Positions 18,348 through 27,062 of a DNA stretch of 64,000 nt are shown piece by piece. Within the stretch, counting starts at the first letter, position 1, and the number at the start of each line of letters is the position of its first letter. The translations under genes were made by a program, and so were the position numbers. This DNA is from 3-1-20CM-4-69-9 sp963833655. GTDB taxonomy: Bacteria > Actinomycetota > Thermoleophilia > Gaiellales > Gaiellaceae. Below the pieces are notes generated by a model that saw only the letters and a program-made list of their open reading frames with translations, had not been told where the DNA came from and made no database searches. Location: NCBI GenBank assembly GCA_963833655.1, contig CAWHYL010000001.1, positions 1 through 64,000 on the forward strand, in the 5' to 3' direction.

Positions 18348-19299
18348 GCTCGTCAGCGACCTGCGGGCGCTGCCGACAGCCGCGCCGGAACGTCTGCGCG
18401 AGCGCGTCCGCGCGCTCGGCGAGCCGGCGGCCCGGCGCGGCTTGCCGCGCGTGCCGTGGCTCGTGGTCGCACCGGCATGCATCTTGGCGCTCGCGGCCGC
18501 GGCAGTCGTCCACGGCGTCGTCAGCTCAGGAACGTCGCCGAAGCGACAGGCGCTGACGTTCGCCGGCGAGGCGCGCGGCGTCGCCGGCTCGCCGCTCGTC
18601 CCGTCCGATGCGAGTCGCCACCAGAACTACGACGCATCGCTGACGCTGCGCGTGAAGGATCTGAACGCCTTGACCGACCAGACGAACGAGGCGATGCAGA
18701 TCGTCCACTCGTACGGCGGCTACGTGGCGTCGGTGGAGCAGACGACCCGCACCGGTCAGCCCGGGGAGGCGGATCTGATGCTGCGCGTCCCCGTGGGACG
18801 TGTCGAGGAGGCCATGGTGCGGCTGAGCGAGCTCGGCACCGTCCTCGCGCGGCAGGTCTCGGTCGTCGACCTCGAGCAAGCGCTCCGCCAGCAGCGCGCG
18901 CGAATCCTCCACCTCAAGCTCTACATCGCGCGCGCGACGGAGCAGCTCAAGAACAGCCTTCCCGCAGATGTTCGCCTGCGGCTCCAGCTGCAGCTCCAGC
19001 AGGCGCGCGAAGATCTCGCGCGGGTCACGCGGGCCAACGGCGCGACGCTGAACGAGGCGGCGCTTTCGCACGTGGCGCTCACGCTGACGACGCAGAAGGA
19101 CGCGACGCCGGTGCAGAAGGGCGGCAGCGGCCGCTTCAGGCGTGCCGCCGGGGATGCCGGCTCCTTCCTCGCCGGCGCGGGCGCCGTGATTCTCTTCCTG
19201 CTGATCGTCCTCGGCCCGCTGATCGTCCTGTTCGTGGCCGCGGCGCTCGGCCTGCGCGCCTATCGCCGAAGGGAAGAGCGCCGCCTGCTCGCGACGTAG
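18331..19299 (+). CDS. DUF4349 membrane protein, probable sigma-factor partner
   Basis: A 322-aa protein: short cytoplasmic N-terminus (FAELVSDLRALPTAAPERLR), transmembrane helix near residues 45-65 (VVAPACILALAAAAVVHGVV), an extracytoplasmic DUF4349 domain (NYDASLTLRVKDLNALTDQT, coiled-coil stretch around LRQQRARILHLKLYIARATE), then a C-terminal transmembrane helix (VILFLLIVLGPLIVLFVAAA) and basic tail. Overlap with the ECF sigma gene suggests it senses the envelope and controls that sigma factor; this is inference. Confidence 0.85.
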   Translation: MNEFAELVSDLRALPTAAPERLRERVRALGEPAARRGLPRVPWLVVAPACILALAAAAVVHGVVSSGTSPKRQALTFAGEARGVAGSPLVPSDASRHQNYDASLTLRVKDLNALTDQTNEAMQIVHSYGGYVASVEQTTRTGQPGEADLMLRVPVGRVEEAMVRLSELGTVLARQVSVVDLEQALRQQRARILHLKLYIARATEQLKNSLPADVRLRLQLQLQQAREDLARVTRANGATLNEAALSHVALTLTTQKDATPVQKGGSGRFRRAAGDAGSFLAGAGAVILFLLIVLGPLIVLFVAAALGLRAYRRREERRLLAT

Positions 19300-19330
19300 C
19301 AGAGGCGCCGACTTGGCGGCGCCCCAAAGA

Positions 19331-19357
19331 GGCTGCGCGGGCTTCGCCCGCGCAGCC
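19331..19357 (+). terminator. 12-bp hairpin terminator
   Basis: GGCTGCGCGGGC-TTC-GCCCGCGCAGCC, perfect stem, 32 bases after the DUF4349 stop. There is no long T-run, as is common in high-GC actinobacteria. Confidence 0.65.
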
Positions 19358-19424
19358 GTCCTAACCACAGATCTTGGAGGCGAGGACGAGTGTCCCAACG
19401 CGAACGTCCCGTAGTATCCCGCGC

Positions 19425-20039
19425 GTGCTGCTCGCCCTGACGACTGGGAACAAGGTCGGCCTGGCCGTCACCGCCGCGGTCTTCATCGCGTTCGCCCTGG
19501 CCTCGTCCCTCCTGCTCCCGCGCTTCCGACCGAACTATCCGGGCGGCGGCCTGCCGGCGTTCATCGTCATCTGCTTCGTCTTCTTCTTCGGGATGCTCGC
19601 GGCGGTCCAGAACTTCGGCCGTGAGAGCAGCACCGCCGAGGCCGCGCGGACCGAGACCGTCGGCACGCCGGCCGGGACGACCGTGCAGCGGACGACGACG
19701 CAGCAACAGCCGACAACGACGACTGCTCCGGCGCACACGACGACGCAGGCCCAGACGACGACCGCGGCGCAGGCGGCGACCGTTCAAGTGACCGAGACGG
19801 AGTTCAGGATCGCGCTGCAGGGCTACAACGCGAACGCGCGGAAGTTCACCTTCAACGTGAAGAACGCCGGCCAGATCGCGCACGACCTCGCGATCAGAGG
19901 CGGCCCGAAGACGAAGCTCATCCAGCCCGGCGGCACGGCGACGCTCACTACGACGCTCGAGCCGGGCACGTACCACCTCTACTGCAGCGTGCCCGGCCAC
20001 GAGCAGGCCGGGATGAAGATCGACATCACCGTCAAGTAG
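19425..20039 (+). CDS. Membrane-anchored cupredoxin
   Basis: About 204 aa. Two N-terminal hydrophobic helices (VGLAVTAAVFIAFALASSLL and LPAFIVICFVFFFGMLAA), a long Thr/Gln-rich linker, then a type I copper domain. Ligands visible: His in IAHDLAIRG and Cys-His-Met in YHLYCSVPGHEQAGMK. It likely carries electrons at the outer membrane face. The start is uncertain: GTG 19425 fits the membrane segment, while TTG 19374 is in frame upstream. Confidence 0.85.
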   Translation: MLLALTTGNKVGLAVTAAVFIAFALASSLLLPRFRPNYPGGGLPAFIVICFVFFFGMLAAVQNFGRESSTAEAARTETVGTPAGTTVQRTTTQQQPTTTTAPAHTTTQAQTTTAAQAATVQVTETEFRIALQGYNANARKFTFNVKNAGQIAHDLAIRGGPKTKLIQPGGTATLTTTLEPGTYHLYCSVPGHEQAGMKIDITVK

Positions 20040-20058
20040 CTACCCTGTGCCCCCTGTC

Positions 20059-20147
20059 GGAGGGGTGGCAGAGCGGTCGAATGCGGCGGTCTCGAAAACC
20101 GTTTCGGGCCTCTGGGTCCGACGAGGGTTCAAATCCCTCCCCCTCCG
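20059..20147 (+). tRNA. tRNA-Ser (CGA)
   Basis: Class II tRNA with long variable arm. Acceptor GGAGGGG (20059-20065) pairs with CCCCTCC (20140-20146). The anticodon loop CTCGAAA gives CGA, reading TCG. T arm GAGGG-TTCAAAT-CCCTC. Confidence 0.96.
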
Positions 20148-20159
20148 CTCAACTTGGCC

Positions 20160-20597
20160 GAAGACCGCCCGATTAGCGGGATTCGGTCGATAGAGGACGG
20201 GCTTAGCGCCGTCCGCTCAAGACGGCCTGAATCCGCTCGGTCGGGCTGGCGACTGGCGCACAACTGGCGCGCGGGACGTGCTCGTGTGTGCCCTTCGCCA
20301 ACGGACAATCAGCTGCTGCTCCATGAGTCATCAATCTGGAGCTCGTGCCGGTTTCGGCTGTTTGCATTTCGCGCGCCATCGGTGCAGGGGTGAGGAAGTC
20401 GGTCGGTTGGAAGCGTTCAGCTCCGTCGAACGTCGGTGCGCGGGCTGCGCGAGACGCCGTCAGCCTGACGGATTCGCTGGCACGCGCCTTCGGCAAAACA
20501 CGGACGGGCGATCCGCACACCCCCCGATGTCGAGCAGCAGGCGTCCTGCGAAACTCGGTCTTGTAACGAACGTAACGAATCGAGGAGCGTGATCGCA
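20160..20597. other. Gene-free stretch after tRNA-Ser(CGA)
   Basis: No gene recognised. I looked for a second copy of the tRNA 3' end as an attachment site and saw none. The promoter of the following membrane-protein operon should lie at its right end. Confidence 0.4.
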
Positions 20598-20843
20598 ATG
20601 ACCCGAAACATGGGTGTCTTTGATCGCGGGCTTCGGGCGTTCGTCGTCGCGCCGGTCGCCATCGTGGTGGCGTTCCTTGTCGGCGCGGGCACGGTCTTTG
20701 GCGTCATCCTGTTCGTTGTCGCCGGGATCATGCTGACGACTGCCGTCACGGCGTTCTGTCCGACCTACACCGTCCTGGGAATCTCGACCAGCCCTCACGG
20801 CCTACATCGCGTCGGCCGGGGTCTGCACGCCGGTCACGCCTAG
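20598..20843 (+). CDS. DUF2892-family inner membrane protein
   Basis: An 81-aa YgaP-type membrane protein: TRNMGVFDRGLRAFVVAP, then two hydrophobic helices (VAIVVAFLVGAGTVFGVILF and VVAGIMLTTAVTAF) with the characteristic CPTY motif after helix 2. The C-terminus is His-rich (HGLHRVGRGLHAGHA), which could bind metal. GAGGAG sits 11 bases before ATG 20598. First gene of a four-gene operon of small membrane proteins. Confidence 0.85.
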   Translation: MTRNMGVFDRGLRAFVVAPVAIVVAFLVGAGTVFGVILFVVAGIMLTTAVTAFCPTYTVLGISTSPHGLHRVGRGLHAGHA

Positions 20844-20846
20844 GAC

Positions 20847-21188
20847 GTGGTCACGTTGGCAGGGGCGCAAATCGCTCCGCTGGCTGACACGTGGGGCATG
20901 CACAGCGACGTTGGCTGGGGGTGGATGACGGTGATGATGATCTTCATGGTGGTGTTCTGGGGGGCGGTGATCTTCGGGGTCGTCTGGCTGATCCGCGACG
21001 CTGCGTGGAGAAGCCCGGATCGCGGCGAGCAGCCGGTCAGCAAGGAGCGCCCGCTCGACATCCTTGGGCGTCGCTTCGCGGAGGGCGCTATCAGCGAAGA
21101 GGACTACCGAGCACGGCGGGAGATCCTTGTCGGCGAGGCAGCAGGGTCGAACGAAGCTCGAAAGGACGAGCTCCTAGTCGCGCCTTAA
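20847..21188 (+). CDS. SHOCT-domain membrane protein
   Basis: A 113-aa protein with one transmembrane segment (WMTVMMIFMVVFWGAVIFGV) and a C-terminal SHOCT motif PLDILGRRFAEGAISEEDYR. GTG start 3 bases after the DUF2892 stop. SHOCT motifs are often found in oligomerising or membrane-associated proteins. Met and Trp are abundant near the helix start. Confidence 0.8.
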   Translation: MVTLAGAQIAPLADTWGMHSDVGWGWMTVMMIFMVVFWGAVIFGVVWLIRDAAWRSPDRGEQPVSKERPLDILGRRFAEGAISEEDYRARREILVGEAAGSNEARKDELLVAP

Positions 21189-21202
21189 CCAGCGGGAAGG
21201 AG

Positions 21203-21388
21203 ATGAAGGTGATCAAGCGCGCGATCATCATCGGCTGTGGCGCGATCATCGGAATGCGCATCGCTGAGCGAATCAGCCACAAGATGCGCCATCAGATGCA
21301 CGACAAGATGCGCCAGCACTGCGAGCAGATGGCGGCGCACTGCAAGAACATGGCGACCCATCGCAGCGAGCCGGTCGTCAGGACGTAA
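21203..21388 (+). CDS. Small His/Met/Cys-rich peptide
   Basis: A 61-aa product from ATG 21203 with GGAAGG 5 bases upstream. Short hydrophobic start (IIIGCGAIIGMRIAE), then a dense run of potential metal ligands: HKMRHQMHDKMRQHCEQMAA and HCKNMATHR. It resembles soft-metal-binding peptides by composition only; no family recognised. It sits third in the operon. Confidence 0.6.
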   Translation: MKVIKRAIIIGCGAIIGMRIAERISHKMRHQMHDKMRQHCEQMAAHCKNMATHRSEPVVRT

Positions 21389-21411
21389 CGAGTGGCCTTG
21401 GGAGGTGTGTG

Positions 21412-21888
21412 ATGGAACTCGCGACTGCATTTGATGTCCGGCGAAGCGGACCAAGGCGTCGCTTTCTAAGGCACTTCCTAGAGATGACGGTAGTGATGAT
21501 GCTCGGGATGTGCGTGCTCGGCGGCGCCTTTCGCGAGCTCCACGTCCTCGTCTTCGGCAACGGTTTTGCCGCCGCCTGGCGCGAGCACGCTGGGCTGGCC
21601 GCCTATGGCATGGCGTTCACCATGACCGTGCCGATGGTGCTCTGGATGCGCTACCGCGGCCACAGCTGGGAGCGGGGCGGCGAGATGGCGCTCGCGATGA
21701 ACCTGCCGGTGTTGCCGGTGCTTGGGCTCTACGTGTTCGACGTGGTCGGGTTCGACGCCGTGCTCGGGCTGCAGATGGCGCTGATGATCCCGGCGATGCT
21801 CGCCGCGATGCTCTACCGCAGGGACGAGTACAGCGCGCCGCATACAGCCCACTCGCATCGCCGGCGCTGGTTCGTAGTGGCGCGATAA
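21412..21888 (+). CDS. Four-helix membrane protein, Met-rich
   Basis: A 158-aa protein with about four transmembrane helices: VVMMLGMCVLGGAFRELHVL, AAYGMAFTMTVPMVLWMRY, LAMNLPVLPVLGLYVFDVVG, and LQMALMIPAMLAAMLY. The first segment and the PMVLWMRYRGHSWERGGEMA motif recur in uncharacterised actinobacterial proteins. Met residues line the helices and the C-terminus has HTAHSHRRR. ATG 21412 has GGGAGG 6 bases upstream. Last gene of the 20598-21888 operon. Confidence 0.75.
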   Translation: MELATAFDVRRSGPRRRFLRHFLEMTVVMMLGMCVLGGAFRELHVLVFGNGFAAAWREHAGLAAYGMAFTMTVPMVLWMRYRGHSWERGGEMALAMNLPVLPVLGLYVFDVVGFDAVLGLQMALMIPAMLAAMLYRRDEYSAPHTAHSHRRRWFVVAR

Positions 21889-21899
21889 CTTTCTCTCGC

Positions 21900-22228
21900 G
21901 CCACTGCACCCATGCATGCCGCATTGCGTCTCGTAGTTTTTCCGTGCGGCGATCATCGCTTTCCGGTCACGCGCCGTCTTCGGGATGCACTTCGCCGCCG
22001 GCATCTCCGCGATCAAGTACGCGCCTTCACCGAAATAGCACCAGGTGAATGTCGCTGTCGCCCTCGAGCTTGAACTCGATGATCTGCGCCGGCACACGCC
22101 AAACCGCCGGCTGAAACCCGTCGACCGTGTCTTCGGGGTCGGGTGGGGCTGCGGGAGTGCGTTGATTGCCGCGACCGTGGTGTTCTTCGGGTGCAGGTTG
22201 ACGAGCTTGCGTTGGGGTCGCTGGACAT
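21900..22228 (-). pseudogene. Broken gene for an uncharacterised conserved protein
   Basis: Conserved-looking protein sequence is spread over alternating frames: KLVNLHPKNTTVAAINALPQ in one frame, then FQPAVWRVPAQIIEFKLEGD with SDIHLVLF in a second, then back to GEGAYLIAEMPAAKCIP and a basic end. At least two compensating frameshifts are needed, one near 22020-22028. A possible ATG is at 22228, itself in another frame. The family, recalled only, is a secreted or surface protein of unknown function. The C-terminal end is not clear. Confidence 0.5.
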
Positions 22229-22411
22229 CTTGAGCGTTTCAGGCGGACGTTGCAGCCGGTGTCGGTGTCCTGCGGACGTGCTGACACGGCCGTCACGGGA
22301 GTCCCGCCAGAATCGCGACGGCGGCGCAGATGATGAGTCGCAGGGGCGGCAACCTATCTGCCTCGAACGAGGGAGTCAGCGCTCAACCCAACCTCGTTAG
22401 TCTCCGCGGGA

Positions 22412-22963
22412 GTGGCATCTGCGGAACCCTCCCGCCCCAGTCGAAAGGGAGCGGTCGAAACGAAGCACCGGGAGCTGCATAGTTTGAACGTCCGCCGCGC
22501 GACCGAGGACGACCGTGAGACGTTATACGCGCTCTGGGACGAATGGGTCGAGCGGGAATCACCCGTTCCGTCGTGGGTCGAAGGCGCCCGCGAGGGGACG
22601 CGCGCGCAGATCGACGTTGCGATTAGCTCTGGCTGCGCAATGATCGCCGAGGAGCGTGGCGACGTTCTCGGATTCGCCTGCGGCGTCGTGACAGGGCGGC
22701 GCACGGGCGACCTGACGGAGCTCTATGTTCGACCAAAAGCGCGACGCCGGGGGATCGCGCGGGCGCTCGCCAGGGCAGTCGTCGTCGCGCTGCGCGAGCT
22801 CGGCATCGCTTCAGTCACCGGCGGCGTCGGGCCCGAGAATGCGGCGGCACGGAGCTTCTACGAGAACGCTGGCTTCCAAACAGTGGAGCTTCGCTTGGTC
22901 GGAGACGCTGAAGTGCTCGAGCGTCGCCTCGCCGAACGTGCCGCTCAACGCCGCCGTCAGTAA
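22412..22963 (+). CDS. GNAT-family N-acetyltransferase
   Basis: Acetyl-CoA-dependent acetyltransferase, 183 aa from GTG 22412; TTG 22484 (GGGAG about 8 bases upstream) is an equally good start just before the domain (NVRRATEDDRETLYALW). Motif A is ELYVRPKARRRGIARALARA, with the pyrophosphate-binding R..G.A pattern; motif B is AARSFYENAGFQTVELRL. Substrate unknown. It lies alone among degraded sequence. Confidence 0.85.
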   Translation: MASAEPSRPSRKGAVETKHRELHSLNVRRATEDDRETLYALWDEWVERESPVPSWVEGAREGTRAQIDVAISSGCAMIAEERGDVLGFACGVVTGRRTGDLTELYVRPKARRRGIARALARAVVVALRELGIASVTGGVGPENAAARSFYENAGFQTVELRLVGDAEVLERRLAERAAQRRRQ

Positions 22964-23036
22964 CCCTTCACCCGGCGGCCCGAGCTCCCCGCTCATACAA
23001 GCCGCGTTTAAGGTCTTTGGAAGTGGCTACTGCGGC

Positions 23037-23325
23037 GCCGCTCCCTCAACCGATGCTCGCCGCTCCGGGCCGATCCCGACGCGCGGCGACTGGGTGTTCG
23101 AGGTCAAGTGGGATGGGTTCCGGGCCGTCGTCTTGACCGAAGGCGCGCCGCTTCGAATCCGTTCCCGGCGTGGCTGGAACATGACCGACCTCGTTCCCGA
23201 ACTTGCGGCGCTCCCGGTCGCTGCGACCCTGAAGCCTCAACAGCAGGGCGCCCGGCCTTTCCGTTCGGAGGGCCGTACCGGCACCACCTCAGCATTGGAA
23301 CGATTTGCCCCCACCCCCGGGCCCC
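23037..23325 (+). pseudogene. Remnant of an ATP-dependent DNA ligase
   Basis: Start of a LigD/LigC-type ligase spread over frames: PLPQPMLAA in one frame, then GPIPTRGDWVFEVKWDGFRA (active-site Lys in EVKWDGFR) and RSRRGWNMTDLVPELAALP in a second, then AGRPAFPFGG in a third. At least two frameshifts and loss of everything after about residue 95. A separate intact ligase is at 47148-48161. Confidence 0.6.
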
Positions 23326-23329
23326 CGGG

Positions 23330-23839
23330 TTTTGGGTCCTACACGCGCAGGTTCATCGCGGGGGTACGGGGCCGGCACCCAGGCGGGCCGGCACTTGAGT
23401 TGACCCGGTTTTCGGCTGTTGCGAGGCGGCTAGGTGCGTCACGCTGCTCACGGCTCGTCGACGCAATGTCGAGCGGATCATCGAGCGTCGGCAGCTGAGT
23501 CTCGATCGTCTCCTTGGGGCGGCCATGAACGCGCGATATCCAAGCGTCCGCGGCCCGGTACGCCCGGTTCGGATCATCCGAGCGGATCCCGCAGGTAGGC
23601 AGCAACGACCTCGTCAGCATGTTCCTCGGGCTCCCGCGCCAGCTTTCGTTAACTCCACGCGCTGACCGTTCCGGCGGCGGGTGCGCTCCGGCGACGATCG
23701 CCGTGCCGGAACTCGGCGTCAGCGTGCCCGATCCACGGCACATATTCGCCGACAATCGCGCCAGCCGACCGACTTGGAGCGCGGTGAGGCGAATCCGCTC
23801 TCGTGGGCGAAGATCACCGTGTCTTCAGTGATGGTGCGG
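23330..23839. other. Gene-poor stretch
   Basis: No convincing gene on either strand; open frames here lack ribosome binding sites and recognisable motifs. Continuation of the degraded region beginning near 21.9 kb. Confidence 0.4.
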
Positions 23840-24283
23840 CTAGGCGGCGGTGAAGGCGTCGCACACCGCGGCGACGATTTCGTCCGGCTGCGCGTCCACC
23901 TGCACGACAGTGCAACCTTCGAGTACCTCCCCGAGCTGGAGGGTCTGACCAACGGTCGCAGCCACGACCAAGCGTTTGCTCGGATAGCGCGTGCGGAGCC
24001 CCTTCACGACGCCGACGCCGTCCTCGTCCGCCAAGTCGAGAACCGTGACGACAACGTCTGTGCCCTCGACGGCGATGCATGGCTCCAGCTGGTGAAGCGG
24101 GCACCGCGTCGGGGGATCAGCGCTACGCGCCGGGCCGCGGCAGATGGCCACGCCGTAGCCCGCGCGCCTGATCGCGCCCGCCAATTCGAGGCCAGCGTCC
24201 GGGTCCGGATGCTCGATGAGGACGCGGGGCCGGCCCGGAAACGGCCAGGGACGGAGATCGATCGTTGCGCGCCGCTTCTTCAT
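23840..24283 (-). CDS. Degenerate receiver-like protein
   Basis: About 147 aa from ATG 24283 (frame open to 24352). The pattern RPRVLIEHPDPDAGLELAGA, VVVTVLDLADEDGVGVVKGL, RLVVAATVG and EIVAAVCDAFTAA has the alternating strand/helix order of a CheY-like receiver. The acidic pocket and switch lysine are not conserved, so it is probably a pseudo-receiver that cannot be phosphorylated. Three Cys lie in AICRGPARSADPPTRCPLHQ and beyond. Tentative. Confidence 0.55.
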   Translation of the reverse strand: MKKRRATIDLRPWPFPGRPRVLIEHPDPDAGLELAGAIRRAGYGVAICRGPARSADPPTRCPLHQLEPCIAVEGTDVVVTVLDLADEDGVGVVKGLRTRYPSKRLVVAATVGQTLQLGEVLEGCTVVQVDAQPDEIVAAVCDAFTAA

Positions 24284-24352
24284 CAACCAAGCACGTTTGC
24301 AGCGAGTGCGTCGCGCGGCATCCGCGTCACGTGCAACACGGATAGGTAACAA

Positions 24353-24661
24353 CTACCGATTTCGGGTCTAGAGGATCCTGGCTGGCCGCCGTGCGCTACT
24401 GGGCGTAAGACCGGGACGTTGGTTCTGTTGATGGGCGGTTGATGGCCGATCGCTGCGTGTCATGAGTTCAATGGCCCACCGGCCCAACCGGGCTGCTTTT
24501 GTGGTCGGTTTTCGCCGCGGAGCCCGTCCACGTTGCCTCTACCGGCATTCGTCTGACCCGCTCGGACATCGACGTCGGTCACGGGGATGAGTGGCACGAG
24601 GGGCGGCGTTTCGCTCGCCCCTCGTTTTAGGTTCTGCAGCTAACGCACTAGATGTTCGCAG
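24353..24661. other. Intergenic region with an orphan terminator
   Basis: No protein gene seen. It contains a + strand terminator at 24597-24628 with no + strand gene within 1.6 kb upstream, plus a small GCCC-AACC-GGGC hairpin followed by TGCTTTT near 24483-24500. A short transcript is possible. The motif CAGCTAACGCA occurs twice, 22 bases apart, at its right end. Confidence 0.4.
24597..24628 (+). terminator. Rho-independent terminator without an obvious gene
   Basis: CGAGGGGCG pairs with CGCCCCTCG around a 10-base loop and is followed by TTTT on the + strand. On the - strand no T-run follows, so it does not fit the CHRD gene. Confidence 0.55.
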
Positions 24662-25129
24662 CTAACGCAGTTGCCCACGGATCGCGCCACCCGGGAACGC
24701 CGTCGTGTGGTAGTTGACGTAATAGGCGGTCGGATTTTGGCAGAGGGCAGCGCCGGTGGTGCCAGCGTTGGGTGCCGCTACGCCACTCTGCTTGATGTGG
24801 CGCGCAGTCGTTGATGGAGTCGGCGCCACGAACAGGGGTACGACGATCGGGCCGGCGACACCAACTGGCGCAAGATGGATGTGGCCCGCGACAAATGTCT
24901 CGTGGTTCTTGTTGTTGATGTGGGTCTTGAACTCGATCGTCCCGTCGTTTCGGACCTTGATCAGCGCGTGGCCCTTAGCGATCGACGTCGAGCCCGTTGT
25001 CTCGTTCTTGGCCGCCAGCTTTGCGTGGAGTACACACATCACGCCCTCGCCGCTTTTTGCCGCCGCGAGATTCGCGCTCGGCACTGCCACCGCGCAGGAG
25101 GCAACCAGACAAAGAATGAAGCGCCGCAT
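24662..25129 (-). CDS. Secreted CHRD-domain protein
   Basis: A 155-aa exoprotein: signal peptide FILCLVASCAVAVPSANLAA, then a CHRD (chordin-like) domain with AKNETTGSTSIAKGHALIKV, VAGHIHLAPVGVAGPIVVPL and the terminal TAFPGGAIRGQLR that closes this domain. Bacterial CHRD proteins have no settled role. Two cysteines (VMCVLHA, ALCQNP) may form a disulfide. Promoter region to the right is free of genes. Confidence 0.88.
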   Translation of the reverse strand: MRRFILCLVASCAVAVPSANLAAAKSGEGVMCVLHAKLAAKNETTGSTSIAKGHALIKVRNDGTIEFKTHINNKNHETFVAGHIHLAPVGVAGPIVVPLFVAPTPSTTARHIKQSGVAAPNAGTTGAALCQNPTAYYVNYHTTAFPGGAIRGQLR

Positions 25130-25422
25130 GTAGCCTCACTTCCCTTCGCAGGTAGACGTGGCCCGTCATAAGCCCTGCCCCGAGCAGCCGCTTTCTAACG
25201 CACTACAGGCAAGGGATCTGTAAAGACCGCTGATTCTGTCGGTCGAGCCGCGAGAAAACGCTTGTCAACGGCGGCAACGGGTTCGCGCGACCCACAAGCG
25301 TCTCAACGTTTCGCGCTTGAGCGTTTGGCGCTGCTCGCGGGCCATTGAAGCTACATCAAGGGGATCATCTGGGAAAGTGATGTTCGTGTGTGATCCAGTT
25401 CGCGCGTCATTCGGCCACCGTG
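25130..25422. other. Intergenic region
   Basis: No gene seen. It carries the upstream region of the CHRD gene. CTAACGCACTA at about 25195 repeats a motif also present at 24640. Confidence 0.4.
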
Positions 25423-26001
25423 CTACCGGTTGAGTGCAGCGAAAGCATCCGTGAGGGTCGCGCCCGAGTCCGGGGCTGGAAGTGTCTGTGCGGCGGCGAC
25501 AAGGTCGGGCCTGAAGCTCCGATAGAAACTTGCCACGCCTCCGTCTGGGCTGCGCCAGAGGCAGTGCGCCAGATGCAGTAGCTCAGCGAGACGGCCTGGC
25601 GCGCCACGAAGCGGCCCCTCGACGTTCAGAGGGTGGGCTGCATGATCCCTACTCGGGACGAGCTTTCCAACGGCGCCAGCTTGTGGATCTGGCGCCGCGT
25701 AGCGCAGGCTTCCGATACGCACCGAGATCGCCGCCGATAGGCAGAGATGACATGGCTCCAGAGTGGTGTAGAGGACGAAACCCTCGTAGGTTCGCTCTGA
25801 CGTCAGCGCAACAAGGGCGTTCACTTCAGCATGGGCTAAGCGCGAGCCGCCCAAGTGTCCGTCACGAGGGTCGTCAAAGGTGCGGTTCCGCGCGCGGCTA
25901 ACGACTTCGCTCGTCTCGTCCACGACAACAGCTCCAACAGGGATCGTCCCAGCCAAGTACGCCTCCCACATCAGCGAGAACACCTCGGGCCACGGGGCCA
26001 C
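25423..26001 (-). CDS. Zinc-dependent nucleoside/cytidine-type deaminase
   Basis: A 192-aa deaminase-fold protein. Zinc site HAEVNAL near residue 58 and PCHLC near 83, with the general acid Glu within HAE. PVGAVVVDETSEVVSRARN is the first strand pair. The sequence is closest to tRNA-adenosine/guanine-type deaminases, with an extra C-terminal extension of about 80 residues containing HLAHCLW. Substrate not determinable. GTG 26001 is the only start nearby, but homologous-looking sequence (RIVAEWDEL) continues upstream without a start codon, so the N-terminus may be damaged. Confidence 0.75.
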   Translation of the reverse strand: MAPWPEVFSLMWEAYLAGTIPVGAVVVDETSEVVSRARNRTFDDPRDGHLGGSRLAHAEVNALVALTSERTYEGFVLYTTLEPCHLCLSAAISVRIGSLRYAAPDPQAGAVGKLVPSRDHAAHPLNVEGPLRGAPGRLAELLHLAHCLWRSPDGGVASFYRSFRPDLVAAAQTLPAPDSGATLTDAFAALNR

Positions 26002-27062
26002 AAGTTCATCCCACTCGGCGACGATGCGCCCGATCGTAGCGAGGTTGGCCGTCCTCTCACTCGAACGCCGGGCGGATCGGGTCCCCTGCGGTCCGAGCCT
26101 CTTCGCGGGGTACGCGGCCCACCGTCAACCGAAGACCCACACCGGGCGTTAAGCCCGTCGGAACCGTTGCGTATTCCGTCGTTTCCGCAACAAGACGGCC
26201 AGGCACGAACGCTTGCGGGCAGTTGCCCGTCGAGCTGCAAACACATGTCTCGCTCTGCGCTTTTTCACGCGTCGGGCTGACTCCCCGGATTGGGTCCCGT
26301 ACTGCGAGCTTCGCGGGGGTACGGGGCTTGCCGCCTTAAGGACGCTCCCGCCGGGCGGGCCGCCGTCAGCATGGTTGCCGCCAGTCGTCGTCGAGCGCGA
26401 GTGCGGCGCCAGCTCGACTGCGACGGTCCGGTTGCCCGCGCCCTCGCGACGGCGCCTCGCAAGCCCGATCTCCAGTTCCCCCAAGACGAGAACCCTCAAC
26501 TAGCTCGGGAAGGCTGGGCACCACGCCTGTGGGATTACTTCTACGTTTCCCTTACGAATGAACTGCGCATGCCTGCTCACGAGCGCCAACGCGATGAGAA
26601 TCCCAGCGGCTGCCAACGCGAAGGGCGCCGCATCGTCGCGTGCCTCTCGCGCCGCTACACGCAGACGCTCGGGGTCAGGCGAGACCGCGGCCGCCACGGA
26701 CCGTTCGCTGGCCCGAGCCATCGCAGATCAGAATGAGAACATCGTCGGACAGCGACGCCCCACTGAGTCACCGAGGGGACACACAACGACGTCGGACAAA
26801 GACAGAACGCCCAAAGAGTCCCCAACGCGGTCGCAGCCACTCGCTGCCGCGCTTCAGAGCACCGGACGCGGAGGGGGAACCCTCCGGGCTGCTGCCCAGC
26901 GGAGTGTGCGCACTACTGGGTGAAGGGGTGCCGTTGTTCGACCCCGGTCGATATCTCGGGGCCGCGACATACATGACGGTCGTTGCTGAGCGACCGCGAG
27001 TTGACCTACTGCGCGCGGAGAGCCTGGTACCCAAGCCGCAGACATACGGGAGCATCGAATCG
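26002..27062. other. Gene-poor 1-kb stretch
   Basis: No clear gene. One short frame at 26500-26721 on the - strand could encode a single-helix membrane protein. The rest shows no ribosome binding sites tied to protein-like frames. Confidence 0.4.
26500..26721 (-). CDS. Possible small single-helix membrane protein
   Basis: A 73-aa frame with a charged N-terminal half (SPDPERLRVAAREARDD), one hydrophobic helix (FALAAAGILIALALV) and a short tail. No ribosome binding site is evident and no family is recognised. Kept only because of the clean helix. Confidence 0.3.
   Translation of the reverse strand: MARASERSVAAAVSPDPERLRVAAREARDDAAPFALAAAGILIALALVSRHAQFIRKGNVEVIPQAWCPAFPS

Noticed and set aside
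20203..20598. Open frame on the - strand after tRNA-Ser(CGA), possible integrase remnant
   Set aside because: No tyrosine-recombinase motif, no ribosome binding site and no second tRNA 3' copy.
23339..23755. Open frame on the - strand in the gene-poor stretch
   Set aside because: No ribosome binding site or recognisable domain; composition resembles a chance frame.
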